NCBI GenBank assembly: GCA_022559845.1
Contig: JAHNEJ010003247.1
Coordinates: 1 to 64,000, forward strand
DNA length: 64,000 nucleotides
DNA from: Amorphophallus konjac
Lineage: Eukaryota > Streptophyta > Magnoliopsida > Alismatales > Araceae
Reading direction: 5' to 3'
Part shown: positions 30,185 through 44,000 of the stretch, one piece after another
Layout of the letters: each line of letters starts with the position of its first letter
How positions within the stretch are numbered: the first letter of the stretch is position 1
Made by a program: the position numbers and the translations under genes
Notes under the pieces: generated by a model
Database searches by the model: none
What the model saw: only the letters and a program-made list of their open reading frames with translations
Told to the model about the DNA's origin: nothing

Positions 30185-33100
30185 TGTAGCGACCCGGATT
30201 CCAGATACCCGGTGCACCCGGTATAAATACCGAATACACGTGATACCACGAGGGACCCGCGAGGCCTCCCAAGCGCGGGAAAGCGCCGAAGGGATAAAAG
30301 GCATGTGTAGAGTACATTGAAGCCACAAAGATATAACAGTAAGCAATTTCATTAGATTGGGTTGCTAAAGTAGCAGAAATAAAATTACAGCTTCATTAAT
30401 AAATTTTTTAACAATTAAACACAGAGTCCAGCCCAAAGGAAAGACAACAAGTCTAGCACAGTACAGTACGACAGAAGAAACGTACACAGAAGTCGGGAGA
30501 AGCCCGACGCAGGTACGGCTGGCAGCTACAACAGCAAGAGAGCGCTCCACCAAGAACAGCAGAGGCAGACGGCGAAACCCACCTGAAAAGCAGCAGGGGT
30601 GAGTCTCAACAGAAACTCAGTAGGGGTCACGCGGATCCCCACTGGACAGCGCACAAGGCGAAGGCAACGGAAACAACAACAAAGCAGCAGGAACAGCAGG
30701 TGTAGCAAAGCGGGAAAAGCTACACTACAAAGCTGTAACGGAACAGACGGGAAGTAGGAGTAGGGAACACGCAGGAGAGGGTGAGAACCCGCACCAAACA
30801 AGCGGCTACCGAACTAACCTCGGTATCCCAAACTACTCCAAACAAAAGGCAACAGATGGATGACCCTGAACTCACGCAGAAGGGTACACCAATTCGTCAA
30901 CCAGCCCCAAACAATCCAGGTCTAGACAAGACCTAGACAGACGCCAAACAAACACGTACACGACCGGAAACATCGTGCACAAAACCCCACGCACGAACAG
31001 AACACCGTGCGGACAACAGAACACTGACCCCGAGTGCAGCCACGAACGGGCAACTCGCAAAGGTCACAACGCGCAAGAAAACGCGAAAGCTACGCGTCAC
31101 GTGACGGAAGCACCCCCCTTACAAAGCCAGCTGCGTCCACTGACGTCTCACGCTGCACCTCAAGTGTCTCACCTACAGTACTGCTGTAACAACAGCAGAG
31201 ATGTAGACACCAGCTGAACCAAATAGTAACAGCAAAACAAGTAACTAGTCAGGGTCACGCCCGTCGACGTAAGTCCTCAGTCCCTGACCACGTGTGCACA
31301 CACTGGCTATAGTCTAAGCCAGGTCCTCAAGCTAGTATTCTCCCTCGGCAGGACGCCACCGTTGACTAGGAGCCCGCGGAACTAACTAAAAACCGCTCAC
31401 CGGGAAAATCCCTCCGCCATCCGCTAGCGGGTCGGCACCTCTAGGCCTTAGGTCACACAAGTGGAGGCTTCACACGACACAGAAGCTCAAACACAAGTGC
31501 CGAAGTACAAACAGGCGACCACGCCCATCAACACGTACTTCGAAGCACCAAATGGCAGCATCGCCACTGCCGACAACTCAGGACGAGTAACTAGACCTCC
31601 TATGTAACGATCCTGAGTCGAACAACTCAAAGGCAAGATCGTCACAAACAGCGGAACAAGCCGCCAATCGGTCTAAACCTAAGCCAAAACCACGCTCCGC
31701 AGAAAACAACGCACGGAGACCAGAGGGAAGCACCAAGAACCCTCAGACAAACCTGGATACGCAAATCGAGGTAGAACAACACCTCGAGGCATCCAGAAGC
31801 AGTGTCTCGGACAGGACAGAACTGCCAAGACACGCACAGGCAAGGTCACACGTCAACCACTGGGTCAAACTGGGTTGACCGAAACCAAACAACAACAGCA
31901 TACAAGAGTAGGATCAAGAATCCTACCACAAGTAAGAAGACTCCTGGCTACCTTACAACGTAGTCTTAACCCTCATAGGACGTCAGGGGACATCCACAGG
32001 ACAACGGGCAGACCATAAGGACAAGCCAAGACACAGAATCATCGGGCGGAAAACCAAGGCACAAAGGAAGTAACGCACAGGCCCTAGACCGTTATTAGCA
32101 AGTGATGGTCTAGCTCAGGGGCGTTATTTCCCAAACGACGGACGGACACCAGGCCGTCACACACCACCCTAACAACCTACAAAGCACACAAAAGCCAAGT
32201 AACGCACGGGACCAGGGGCGTTACAAGCAAACGACGCACGGGGTACCCACCGTCACATCCAACGGTGCAGCAAACCCAAACCAACGCGAAGTAACGCACG
32301 GCGCTAGGCGCGTTACAACCAAACGACGCGGCAGGAGAGGGCCGTCACATTCCAAATGACGCGCAGGGGCCCATCCGTTACATCCAACGGCATGGCCAAC
32401 CTCAACCCAACACGACAGCAAACGACGGACGGAGGCATGCGCGTTACTCACAAACGACGCACGGGGTCTCCACCGTCACTTCCAACGATGCAGCCACCCA
32501 ACCTCGTCCACGCAGAATGTAACGGCCAGGGGCTCTACCGTTACACTCAAACAACGCATAGGGGCACGACCGTTAGAGGCACCGCCTCAACGAGTCAACG
32601 TCAGTCAACAGGCAAGCAACGGCCTGGGCAAGGCGCGCCGCTTCCATCTAACGCGCTAGGTCAAGCGCGTTAGACCAACCGACTAAACCCCAAGAAAAAA
32701 CGACAAAACGCAAGTAACGGCCAGGCACCGGCGCGTTACACGGGAACGACGCTCCAAGCTAGGGCCGTCGCTTACCCAGAAGCAAAAGGGCTAAACCCTC
32801 AAACCAAATAACGGTCCATCGTAGGGCCGTCAAAAGCAAGTGGCGATCGCTGGCTAGACCGCTACTTCGGTTACGGCGGGAAAACATGGGAATGGCCGGA
32901 TCGGCCCGTTCCACGCCCCATTCACGCCGAAACGCAGGGGAAACACACCGCAACGACAAAATACAACACCAAGGGGCTCCAAACCCCACATGCAACATCA
33001 AAAACACAAGATTCAGGCGATTTTACCAAATCAACCCTAAATGGGTCACCGAGGTTCCCGAGCTTCTACCGGCCTCGAATGAACACCAAATCGCACGAAA

Positions 33101-33899
33101 CCAACGTGGATGGGATTCTAACATCCCTGCGGTCAGTTAGAAACTAACTACGTCGCAAACGGTCGCCGTTTACCGGCCGACCCTAAAAACCACGAAAATC
33201 ACGGTTTAGGCAAAACAAGCCCAAACACACTCGTTTCCTAGCCGAACGACGTGCAATGGCAGGGAAAACGAAGGTAAGGAAGCAAGGATCCGTCACCCTA
33301 TCTCCACCGAAGAAACCGCGCCCCGAAAGGACTAAACCATGCCGAAAACCACTCGCGAACCGATTTCACCGGCTTTGAATCCACCGTTCGGGATCGCGCC
33401 AGAATCGATCCGATCCTCGCTCCATCGCGCATCCAACCAGCTCCACGGCTTCACCGCCTCGCCCACCTACGCCTCCGTCTGCAGCCGGGGTCGGAAAGGG
33501 GAGAGAACGAGAGAGAACGGGAGAGAGAGGGACGGTCGCGCGAATGAGAAGGAGAGAGAGAAAGAGAAAGAAAAAAGAAAAGAAATTAGGAAATTTTCCT
33601 AATTTCCGAAAATACGCCGAAAATGCACAAATTCAGAAAAATACGCAAAAATAGTCAAAACGACCGGCTCGACGAGTACATCGTCGCTGCAGCATCCACG
33701 AGCTCGAGAATTGACAAACAAACTCACCGTAGGGTTCCGTAACTAGTACGTGAGAAAAACCCACACGGCTCGTCAAACTCAACTCGGAAGCCACGAAGGC
33801 GAACCGTAACTCAACGAAACCAATCCGAAACAGACCCGAAAGATCCAACAAAGATCAAACAAGATCCGCAAAAGATCCATCAAAATCCAGGGCATTACA
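30185..33899 (-). repeat. 3' LTR of the LARD-like element
   Basis: 3,715 bp, highly similar to 35734-39450 with scattered substitutions. Holds the 26-bp palindrome array at 32070-32865 and a GA-rich tract (33495-33590) corresponding to the CT-rich run of the A-family LTR. Confidence 0.92.
32070..32865. repeat. 26-bp palindrome array in the LARD-like 3' LTR
   Basis: About twenty units of 26 bp of GTRACG-N14-CGTYAC type, for example 32840-32865 (GTGGCG...CGCTAC). It is the densest array in the window. Confidence 0.85.
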
Positions 33900-33917
33900 T
33901 CCTCCCCTCCTTTAAGA
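33900..33917 (-). promoter_or_regulatory. Polypurine tract of the LARD-like element
   Basis: Minus strand AAAGGAGGGGAGGA next to the 3' LTR, preceded by the GAGGGCGAAATT context also found before the A-family 3' LTR. Confidence 0.75.
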
Positions 33918-35719
33918 AATTTCGCCCTCGAAATTAAGGACTAACAAAGGAGAAGCAGGGAAGAACAACCCAACAACGCAAATCTCGGAAAACACAGCTC
34001 AGAGGAACACCGTCAGATCACAATTACAGGCCACACTCTAGCTTCCCAGACAGCAAGTCTACAGCACGAGTACGGCACCAAAGTGAACACATCTGACACC
34101 TCCGAAGCAAGGGCAACGTCATTTACGTCTCACAGGGCAGGAGACACGACAGCCACAACAACAGACAACCGAAAAACACAATAACAACACGGCAAGCAGC
34201 AGCTCACACAAGGAAACACCATCCTCACAGCTGACAGCTCGACCACATCGTCGGCTCCAGTGCCAAAGGCAACAGGGGACACCTGGCATACAGAACACCA
34301 ACGACAGCACCTGCAGAACTCTGGCTCTGCACAACACACAGGGCCAAAGAACACATCTGCAAGCAAGGTCACATCAAGGCATACAAACAACTGAACACAC
34401 GACCAGAAGAGACAGGTCACGCATCAGACTGCTCACCAAGAGAAGACCCACAACAACAAGAAATGACAACAATCTCGGGGAACGTAACTCAAGGACTAGC
34501 AACACGCCTCAAGAGCACAACACCCAAGAAAGAAAAAGCAGAGCAAAGGGTACTTAATCAGCAAGGAATGCCAACCAATTCCCCAACACTCACACAATTG
34601 CCAATGCCAACACAAGAAAAACCACAAACAAAGGCACGGCAACTGACGACATCAAGGCACGAGAAGCCAAGACGGAGTCACATCGAGAAAGAAAGAACCT
34701 CTCGACAAGTGGGTAGCCAACCCACACACTACCGCTGCACTCTCCACTACATGCACAGGCAACTAAACAACATCGGAAATCGCATCTCAGCACACACCAG
34801 CGCCATCGCAATCAACAAGATCGCAATTCACACGCCACGCGCACCGATCCAACGAATAACCGAACTCAAGGAGCCTAAGTGCAACAAGAGAAGAGCACCA
34901 GCTTCAACGCAAAGCACAAGGAAAGCATCAGTCTTAGCTTACCATCACGTCCCGACACAATAAATGAGCCTTCACAATACATCGGCCGTTAGACACAGCA
35001 CGACAATTACGGTACACAACAGCTCTTAACACCATTACGGAGTCCAAAGCCAAGCAACCGTATAACAAGAAGCAGATCAGACTCAAAATAAAGCTGTCTA
35101 CACTTAAGCAGACACAGGACAAAGGCATCACTAAGACAGCAAATCCAAGGCAAACCTCGGAAAAGCATCACCACGAAGGACGAGAAGCAACAAGCTCAAC
35201 AACAACAGCTCACCAGGAAGGGAAAATCCTAGGTTCGCTCGAGCAACTTCTCAATCGAGGCAACACGACAACGAAACAACCGAAACAACAATGCATCAGG
35301 AGCCAAACAGACTCAAGCCGGGATAACCAAAGCAACGTAAGAACGTGCATGGCCATCACACCAACGCTAAAAGTCACAAGCCACCTGAGCAAAATACAGA
35401 AAATAGCTCGAACAATGCACTGCAGGTTCATGCCAACCGACAAACACTGCCAAGCGCAACACGATTGAGACCAACTTCAAAACGAACGAAGCACATCGTC
35501 ATATCCAGACGAGAGCAAAAACCATCTCGTACAGTGCCAACCAAGCACGTACAAGACCACACGCGAGAAGCACTGCGATAAACCATCGCAACACCTACGC
35601 TAGCAAGAGACTGTACTGGGCCTAAGGACTCTGGAAACTGTATATCTCGGATTCCCATGTACTTCACACAACAACGCTCTGATAGCTCAGAAAAGAAACT
35701 CCGAACATCTCAGAACACT

Positions 35720-35731
35720 GCTCTGATACCA
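35720..35731 (-). promoter_or_regulatory. Primer binding site of the LARD-like element
   Basis: Minus strand TGGTATCAGAGC, complementary to the 3' end of initiator tRNA-Met, two bases from the LTR. Confidence 0.88.
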
Positions 35732-35733
35732 CC

Positions 35734-38700
35734 TGTAGCGACCCGGATTCCAGATACCCGGTGCACCCGGTATAAATACCGAATACACGTGATACCACGA
35801 GGGACCCGCGAGGCCTCCCAAGCGCGGGAAAGCGCCGAAGGGATAAAAGGCATGTGTAGAGTACATTGAAGCCACAAAGATATAACAGTAAGCAATTTCA
35901 TTAGATTGGGTTGCTAAAGTAGCAGAAATAAAATTACAGCTTCATTAATAAATTTTTTAACAATTAAACACAGAGTCCAGCCCAAAGGAAAGACAACAAG
36001 TCTAGCACAGTACAGTACGACAGAAGAAACGTACACAGAAGTCGGGAGAAGCCCGACGCAGGTACGGCTGGCAGCTACAACAACAAGAGAGCGCTCCACC
36101 AAGAACAGCAGAGGCAGACGGCGAAACCCACCTGAAAAGTAGCAGGGGTGAGTCTCAACAGAAACTCAGTAGGGGTCACGCGGATCCCCACTGGACAGCG
36201 CACAAGGCGAAGGCAACGGAAACAACAACAAAGCAGCAGGAACAGCAGGTGTAGCAAAGCGGGAAAAGCTACACTACAAAGCTGTAACGGAACAGACGGG
36301 AAGTAGGAGTAGGGAACACGCAGGAGAGGGTGAGAACCCGCACCAAACAAGCGGCTACCGAACTAACCTCGGTATCCCAAACTACTCCAAACAAAAGGCA
36401 ATAGATGGATGACCCTGAACTCACGCAGAAAGGTACACCAATTCGTCAACCAGCCCCAAACAATCCAGGTCTAGACAAGACCTAGACAGACGCCAAACAA
36501 ACACGTACACGACCGGAAACATCGTGCACAAAACCCCACGCACGAACAGAACATCGTGCGGACAACAGAACACTGACCCCGAGTGCAGCCACGAACGGGC
36601 AACTCGCAAAGGTCACAACGCGCAAGAAAACGCGAAAGCTACGCGTCACGTGACGGAAGCACCCCCCTTACAAAGCCAGCTGCGTCCACTGACGTCTCAC
36701 GCTGCACCTCAAGTGTCTCACCTACAGTACTGCTGTAACAACAGCAGAGATGTAGACACCAGCTGAACCAAACAGTAACAGCAAAACAAGTAACTAGTCA
36801 GGGTCACGCCCGTCGACGTAAGTCCTCAGTCCCTGACCACGTGTGCACACACTGGCTATAGTCTAAGCCAGGTCCTCAAGCTAGTATTCTCCCTCGGCAG
36901 GACGCCACCGTTGACTAGGAGCCCGCGGAACTAACTAAAAACTGCTCACCGGGAAAATCCCTCTGCCATCCGCTAGCGGGTCGGCACCTCTAGGCCTTGG
37001 GTCACACAAGTGGAGGCTTCACACGACACAGAAGCTCAAACACAAGTGCCGAAGTACAAACAGGCGACCACGCCCATCAACACGTACTTCGAAGCACCAA
37101 ATGGCAGCATCGCCACTGCCGACAACTCAGGACGAGTAACTAGACCTCCTATGTAACGATCCTGAGTCGAACGACTCAAAGGCAAGATCGTCACAAACAG
37201 CGGAACAAGCCGCCAATCGGTCTAAACCTAAGCCAAAACCACGCTCCGCAGAAAACAACGCACGGAGACCAGAGGGAAGCACCAAGAACCCTCAGACAAA
37301 CCTGGATACGTAAATCGAGGTAGAACAACACCTCGAGGCATCCAGAAGCAGTGTCTCGGACAGGACAGAACTGCCAAGACACGCACAGGTAAGGTCACAC
37401 GTCAACCACTGGGTCAAACCGGGTTGACCGAAATCAAACAACAACAGCATACAAGAGTAGGATCAAGAATCCTACCACAAGTAAGAAGACTCCTGGCTAC
37501 CTTACAACGTAGTCTTAACCCTCATAGGACGTCAGGAGACATCCACAGGACAACGGGCAGACCATAAGGACAAGCCAAGACACACAGAATCATCGGGCGG
37601 AAAACCAAGGCACAAAGGAAGTAACGCACAGGCCCTAGACCGTTATTAGCAAGTGATGGTCTAGCTCAGGGGCGTTATTTCCCAAACGACGGACGGACAC
37701 CAGGCCGTCACACACCACCCTAACAACCTACAAAGCACACAAAAGCCAAGTAACGCATGGGACCAGGGGCGTTACAAGCAAACGACGCACGGGGTACCCA
37801 CCGTCACATCCAACGGTGCAGCAAACCCAAACCAACGCGAAGTAACGCACGGCGCTAGGCGCGTTACAACCAAACGACGCGGCAGGAGAGGGCCGTCACA
37901 TTCCAAATGACGCGCAGGGGCCCATCCGTTACATCCAACGGCATGGCCAACCTCAACCCAACACGACAGCAAACGACGGACGGAGGCATGCGCGTTACTC
38001 ACAAACGACGCACGGGGTCTCCACCGTCACTTCCAACGATGCAGCCACCCAACCTCGTCCACGCAGAATGTAACGGCCAGGGGCTCTACCGTTACACTCA
38101 AACAACGCATAGGGGCACGACCGTTAGAGGCACCGCCTCAACGAGTCAACGTCAGTCAACAGGCAAGCAACGGCCTGGGCAAGGCGCGCCGCTTCCATCT
38201 AACGCGTTGGGTCAAGCGCGTTAGACCAACCGACTAAACCCCAAGAAAAAATGACAAAACGCAAGTAACGGCCAGGCACCGGCACGTTACACGGGAACGA
38301 CGCTCCAAGCTAGGGCCGTCGCTTACCCAGAAGCAAAAGGGCTAAACCCTCAAACCAAATAACGGTCCATCGTAGGGCCGTCAAAAGCAAGTGGCGGTCG
38401 CTGGCTAGACCGCTACTTCGGTTACGGCGGGAAAACATGGGAATGGCCGGATCGGCCCGTTCCACGCCCCATTCACGGCGAAACGCAGGGGAAACACACC
38501 GCAACGACAAAATACAACACCAAGGGGCTCCAAACCCCACATGTAACATCAAAAACACAAGATTCGGGCGATTTTACCAAATCAACCCTAAATGGGTCAC
38601 CGAGGTTCCCGGGCTTCTACCGGCCTCGAATGAACACCAAATCGCACGAAACCAACGTGGATGGGATTCTAACATCCCTGCGGTCAGTTAGAAACTAACT

Positions 38701-39450
38701 ACGCCGCAAACGGTCGCCGTTTACCGGCCGACCCTAAAAACCACGAAAATCACGGTTTAGGCAAAACAAGCCCAAACACACTCGTTTCCTAGCCGAACGA
38801 CGTGCAATGGCAGGGAAAACGAAGGTAAGGAAGCAAGGATCCGTCACCCTACCTCCACCGAAGAAACCGCGCCCCGAAAGGACTAAACCATGCCGAAAAC
38901 CACTCGCGAACCGATTTCACCGGCTTTGAATCCACCGTTCGGGATCGCGCCAGAATCGATCCGATCCTCGCTCCATCGCGCATCCAACCAGCTCCACGGC
39001 TTCACCGCCTCGCCCACCTACGCCTCCGTCTGCAGCCGGGGCCGGAAAGGGGAGAGAACGAGAGAGAACGGGAGAGAGAGGGACGGTCGCGCGAATGAGA
39101 AGGAGAGAGAGAAAGAGAAAGAAAAAAGAAAAGAAATTAGGAAATTTTCCTAATTTCCGAAAATGCGCCGAAAATGCACAAATTCAGAAAAATACGCAAA
39201 AATAGTCAAAACGACCGGCTCGACGAGTACATCGTCGCTGCAGCATCCACGAGCTCGAGAATTGACAAACAAACTCACCGTAGGGTTACGTAACTAGTAC
39301 GTGAGAAAAACCCACACGGCTCGTCAAACTCAACTCGGAAGCCACGAAGGTGAACCGTAACTCAACGAAACCAATCCGAAACAGACCCGAAAGATCCAAC
39401 AAAGATCAAACAAGATCCGCAAAAGATCCATCAAGATCCAGGGCATTACA
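35734..39450 (-). repeat. 5' LTR of the LARD-like element
   Basis: 3,717 bp, partner of 30185-33899. Contains the palindrome array at 37621-38416. Confidence 0.92.
37621..38416. repeat. 26-bp palindrome array in the LARD-like 5' LTR
   Basis: Same order of units as 32070-32865 with few differences. In element sense it lies upstream of the region expected to hold the start of transcription; no clear TATA was seen. Confidence 0.85.
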
Positions 39451-39455
39451 TCAAC

Positions 39456-39785
39456 CGTTTCCCGTAGTTTTGGTCAGGCGATGCGCCCGACGGCCAGTCG
39501 GCCGACCGTCGTTTCGGTCCGACGCGCCTAGATCGGGGCGTCACTTCGCCTGCTATCATTTAGAACGCTGATAGGTGGTTTGAGCCTCGGGTGGATGTGA
39601 CGGCGGTGACCCCACGCGTTGCTTCGAAGTAACGCGTAGGGCCTCCACCGTTACATGCCCTTTAGTGCCTCTTGAGCTGGAACCCTGAAGGGAGTGACGG
39701 ATAGGGACTAGGGCGTCATTCTTGAAGTAACGCGCCGGCCCCCGACCGTCGTTTTCATGTGGCGCATGGGTCTTTGACCGCCGCT
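39456..39785. repeat. 26-bp palindrome array, remaining units of the A2 5' LTR
   Basis: Seven units after the insertion point, ending about 14 bp before the TATA box at 39800. Confidence 0.85.
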
Positions 39786-39799
39786 TCCCTGATGGCTGC

Positions 39800-39806
39800 T
39801 ATATAT
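39800..39806 (+). promoter_or_regulatory. TATA box of the A2 5' LTR
   Basis: TATATAT directly after the palindrome array. The 9.3-kb insertion lies upstream of it inside the array and would separate part of the array from the promoter. Confidence 0.5.
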
Positions 39807-40931
39807 TCCCAGCCCATCTGTTATGTGCTTCTTTCTATATTCATGCCATATTTGCATTGTTTCAAATATATTGTGGCGTGTTTTATACCAATAGAGTAGC
39901 TTTTCTTTCCAGGCAATGGAGCCACTGTTGTTGCCCTAAGGTCTGTTGAGTACCGACCCGCTTGAGGATGGCGGAGGGGTGTATTTCCCATTCACGGTTT
40001 GTAAGCTAGTTCCGTGGGCTCCCAGCCAATGGTAGCGTCCTGCCAAGGGAGAAAACTAGTTAGAGGGCCTGGCTCAGGCTAGAGTCAGTGTGTGCACACG
40101 TGGTCGGAGACTGTGGACTGACACCGACGGGTGCCACTCCGACTGGTCACTTGGTTTGGTACTGTTTACGCGCTTAGCTTGTCGCTTCGTCGACTGCGAG
40201 TGCTTGAGACGCAGTGTAAGCCGTCAGTGGACGCATCTGGTTTCTGCTCCAGTGGTTGTCCGTCCTTGTTGTTTGGATTAGTTGCAGCTCATTCTATTTG
40301 GTAGTTTTAGCTTTAATCGCTTGTGTTTCATTAGTAGTGGCATGTGTTAGCTGTTGTACTTGCTTAGCTAGAGTTTACAGCTTTCTTGTGATTGGTCATT
40401 CATGCCATTGCCTGTGTGTTTATTTAAATGCATGCTCTACTTGCTTTACTTATGCATGTTCGCTTGTTTAGTGCGAGGTAGGGATCCGCGTGACCCCTAC
40501 TGAGTCTGGCTGTGACTCACCATTTTCCTTTCAGGTGAGCCGCGCCCGCCGTCTCCCGGACTTTAGTGTGCTGTTTCGGGACCGTTCCTAGCTGCCAGCT
40601 GTGCACGAGCTGCCTTTTTGAGGCTTGTGTTGTACTTTTGCCGGGGTATGCCCCGCGTAGTTGTACCTTGAGGACTAGTGTTTGTGACTCTGGACTAGTT
40701 ACATATATATCACTCTGGTTATTTTTAAATTACTTCCGCACTTGTGTTTAAATCTTAAATACTTATTTGTATTGCGCGCCCCAATTCGCAATTAATTATG
40801 CATACTCCTCAGCTAACCCCCACTAACCCTTCAGGGGCCTCATCAGCCTCTTGGGTGGCCTCCCCAGTTCTTGGTGTCGGTGTATCGATGTTATCGGTAT
40901 ATCGGTGTCCTGAACTCTGGGTCGTCACAGA

Positions 40932-40944
40932 TGGTATCAGAGCC
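40932..40944 (+). promoter_or_regulatory. Primer binding site of copy A2
   Basis: TGGTATCAGAGCC, two bases after the 5' LTR. Complementary to initiator tRNA-Met. Confidence 0.92.
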
Positions 40945-41081
40945 TAAGTTGAGGATTTGCGTAAAGAATTGGAATTGACGCTTTGTCCAGAGCTAGTCCT
41001 GTTGTCGTCTCTTGCTGGCATAGGGTGTTTTTCGTATGATTGATGGATTTTATTGTTGATTGTGTTTTTGGCAGCATAGTT

Positions 41082-44000
41082 ATGCCGCCTCGTCGAGGAA
41101 GACCTCCTCGTGTTCCTCGAGATGCGTCCAGGGAAGATAGCGATTCTGCACCTCCTCCTGCAGTTCCCGCTGTTCCTGTCGTTCCAGTTGCTCCTCCAGT
41201 GCCGATCGTTCAAGCTGAAGTGCCTGGCAGTCGAGGCAAGGCGTTGAAGGAATTTCTGATGTTCAATCCGCCTGCTTTCGATGGCCAAGCTGATCCAGAA
41301 GTCGCGAGGCAATGGTTGGACGCGATAGAGCGTGTGTTTATCTCGATGGAGTGTGCTGAAGATGAGAAAGTCATGCTCGCTGCTTTTCAACTCCAGGGTA
41401 CATCCATTGCGTGGTGGAAAGCCGAGTGGCAAATTTCCTTTCGATTCAGACCTCTTCGGCAAATCACTTGGGCAGAGTTCATTGCTGCTTTTGAGCGTGC
41501 CTATACTCCTGCCTGCTTGCAGATGGATAAGATGTACCAGTTTATGGAATTGACCCAGGGCAATATGACCGTGCTTCAGTACAGGAATAAGTTCTTGGAA
41601 TTGGGTCAGTATGCGCCCCATGTGCTGGCCAGTGAAGCTTTGAAGACCCAGCAATTCTTGCGTGGGTTGAGGCCAGAGTTGAAGATGCCGCTGATAGCGA
41701 GTTGTGTTGCGAATCTCGATACTGCGTGTCAGACAGCTGTAGCTTTAGAGCTGGAGATGGCGAGACCGGGTGGATATCCCCAGGCAGGGTCAGTGCAGCC
41801 GGTAGCTCAGGTTCAGCAGTCTTACCGACAGCCCATGCCTGGTGTTCCTTCAATCCAGTCAAGGTTTCCAGTGCTTCCTCTCCTTCTCAGCCCAAGTTCA
41901 AAAGGTTCAAGAAGAAGAAGAAGAAGTTTTTTCAGCAGCCGTCCGGTACAGATTCTGTTCAGCAGCCGACAGCACCTTCTTCTCAGACTCAGCAGAGCTC
42001 AGCTACTAGTCAGCCGTGGACATGTCGGAGATGCGGTGGTCATCACAAGGGCCAGCCGTGTTCTCTTCCCATTGTTTGCTTTAGGTGTGACCAGCCAGGT
42101 CATGTGGTTCGGGATTGCCCACTGAGGCCGACTCAATTACAAGCTCCTCAGCTGTCTCAACCTCAGCCGCAGTTTAGACCTCTTGCACCTCAAGCTCCAC
42201 AACAATTTTTCTCTCAAGCGTCGGCGTCTTCTCAGCAATCTTCAGCTGGTTCCAAGAAGCAGAAAGGCAAAGTTTCTCATTTGACAAGAGCTGATGCTGC
42301 TGCGTCCCATCTTGTGGAAGGTACGATTATGCTTTATGGTCATTCAGCTCATGTCTTATTTGATTCTGGTGCTTCTCACTCTTTTATTTCTGAGGATTTC
42401 ATGGCTTGTATTGAGGAACCGACTTCTGAGCTGTCTTGTGAGTTATTTGTGGAATTGCCTTCTGGAGATTTCATGGTTACTCCTCTGTGTTTGGATGAGT
42501 CTCCTGTGATGATTGATAATCACCAGTTGCCGGCGAGATTGTATGCGTTGCAGCTGGCAGATTATGATGTTATTCTGGGAATGGATTGGTTGGAGCATTA
42601 TGGAGCTGTGGTTGACTGCAGATCGAAGAAAGTCTATTTTCAGCCCCAGGGAAAATCAGCCTTTTATTTTCAAGGTATTCGATCCCGTTCTTCTCGTATG
42701 ATTATTTCTGCTATTCGAGCCTATAGGTTGCTTAGCGCAGGTTGTCAGGGATTCCTTGCTTCAGTGGTGGCTGTTGAAAAACCACGACGGGATGTTTGTG
42801 ATATTCTGGTTGTCTGTGAGTTCCCTGATGTGTTTCCTGACGAGTTGCCAGGCTTGCCCCCAGAGCGAGAGATTGAGATGGTGATTGAACTGATTCTAGG
42901 TACTGGCCCCTTAGCAAAGCCGCCGTACCGTATGGCTCCAACTGAATTGAAAGTACTGCGTGCACAGCTACTAGAGTTACTGGAGAAAGGTTGTATTCGT
43001 CCCAGTTTTTCTCCGTGGAGTGCCCCAGTGCTGTTTGTGAAAAAGAAAGATGGAAACCTGAGGCTTTGTATTGATTACAGGCAGCTGAATCAGGCGACTA
43101 TCAAGAATAAGTATCCGCTTCCCAGGATTGATGATTTGTTTGACCAGTTACAGTCTGCTACTGTCTTTTCACGGATTGATCTTCGGTCTGGCTATTTTCA
43201 GTTACGGATCCGGGAATCTGATGTGGAGAAGACTGCTTTCAGTACTCGATATGGTCACTTTGAATTTTTAGTCATGCCGTTTGGTTTGACTAATGCCCCA
43301 GCAGCTTTCATGGACCTAATGCAGCGTATCTTTCGTCCACTTCTGGACCAGTTTGTGGTGATCTTTGTTGATGATATCTTAATTTATTCTGCCTCCGTTG
43401 ATGATCATGGGCAGCATTTGAGGATCGTTCTGCAGACTCTAAGAGATCACGAGCTTTATGCGAAGCTCAGTAAATGTGAATTCTGGCTTCGGGAGATTCA
43501 TTTTCTTGGCCATGTGATTTCTGGTGATGGAGAGGCAGTAGACCCTGCAAAAATTGATGCCGTTTTGAGTTGGCAGAGACCGAAGACCATCACTGAGATA
43601 CGAAGTTTTTTAGGATTGGCAGGGTATTACCGCAGATTCATTCAGGATTTTGCGAAGATTGCAGCACCAATGACTAAATTGACACGGAAGGATGTGCCAT
43701 TTGTCTGGTCGGATCAGTGTGAGGCTAGCTTTGTTGAATTGAAAAGGCTATTGACTTCTTATCCAGTGTTGACTTTGCCTTCCGACTCGGGTGGTTTTCT
43801 TGTTTGTACTGATGCTTCTCGAGTAGGTTTGGGTGCAGTGCTGATGCAACATGGTAAGGTTATCGCATATGCATCTCGGCAATTGAAACAGCACGAAGGG
43901 AATTATCCCACTCATGATCTAGAGCTAGCTGCAGTTATTTTTGTCTTGAAGATCTGGAGACATTATCTGTATGGTGAGAAATTTTAGATTCTTACTGATC

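Larger units (their letters stand above)
33900..35733 (-). other. Internal domain of the LARD-like element
   Basis: Begins on its 3' side with the complement of a purine tract (33900-33917). The remainder is CA-rich on the plus strand. The longest plus-strand open stretch (34463-34963) is low-complexity and antisense, with no recognisable motif, so it is not called as a gene. Ends beside the primer site. Confidence 0.75.
30185..39450 (-). mobile_element. Non-autonomous LTR retrotransposon (LARD-like) with 3.7-kb LTRs
   Basis: 9,266 bp: LTRs 30185-33899 and 35734-39450, internal region only 1,834 bp. Orientation follows from the minus-strand primer site beside 35734 and the purine tract beside 33899. 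No gag, protease, RT or integrase motif in any frame. LTR ends (TGTAATGCCC...TCGCTACA), the PPT context (a TTTCGAGGGCGAAATTT word) and the post-promoter sequence (GGATCCGCGTGACCCCTACT) are shared with the A family. It is therefore a relative probably mobilised by it. TSD TCAAC. Confidence 0.88.
29290..40929 (+). repeat. 5' LTR of A2, interrupted by a non-autonomous element
   Basis: LTR segments 29290-30184 and 39456-40929, split after the fourth 26-bp palindrome. Ends GTCGTCACA, followed by the primer site. TATA at 39800-39806. Confidence 0.92.

Noticed and set aside
34463..34963. A 166-codon open frame in the LARD-like interior
   Set aside because: Low-complexity, CA-rich, antisense to the element, with no motif. 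Probably a product of composition.
40932..40944. tRNA gene
   Set aside because: Only a primer binding site complementary to the tRNA 3' end; no cloverleaf.
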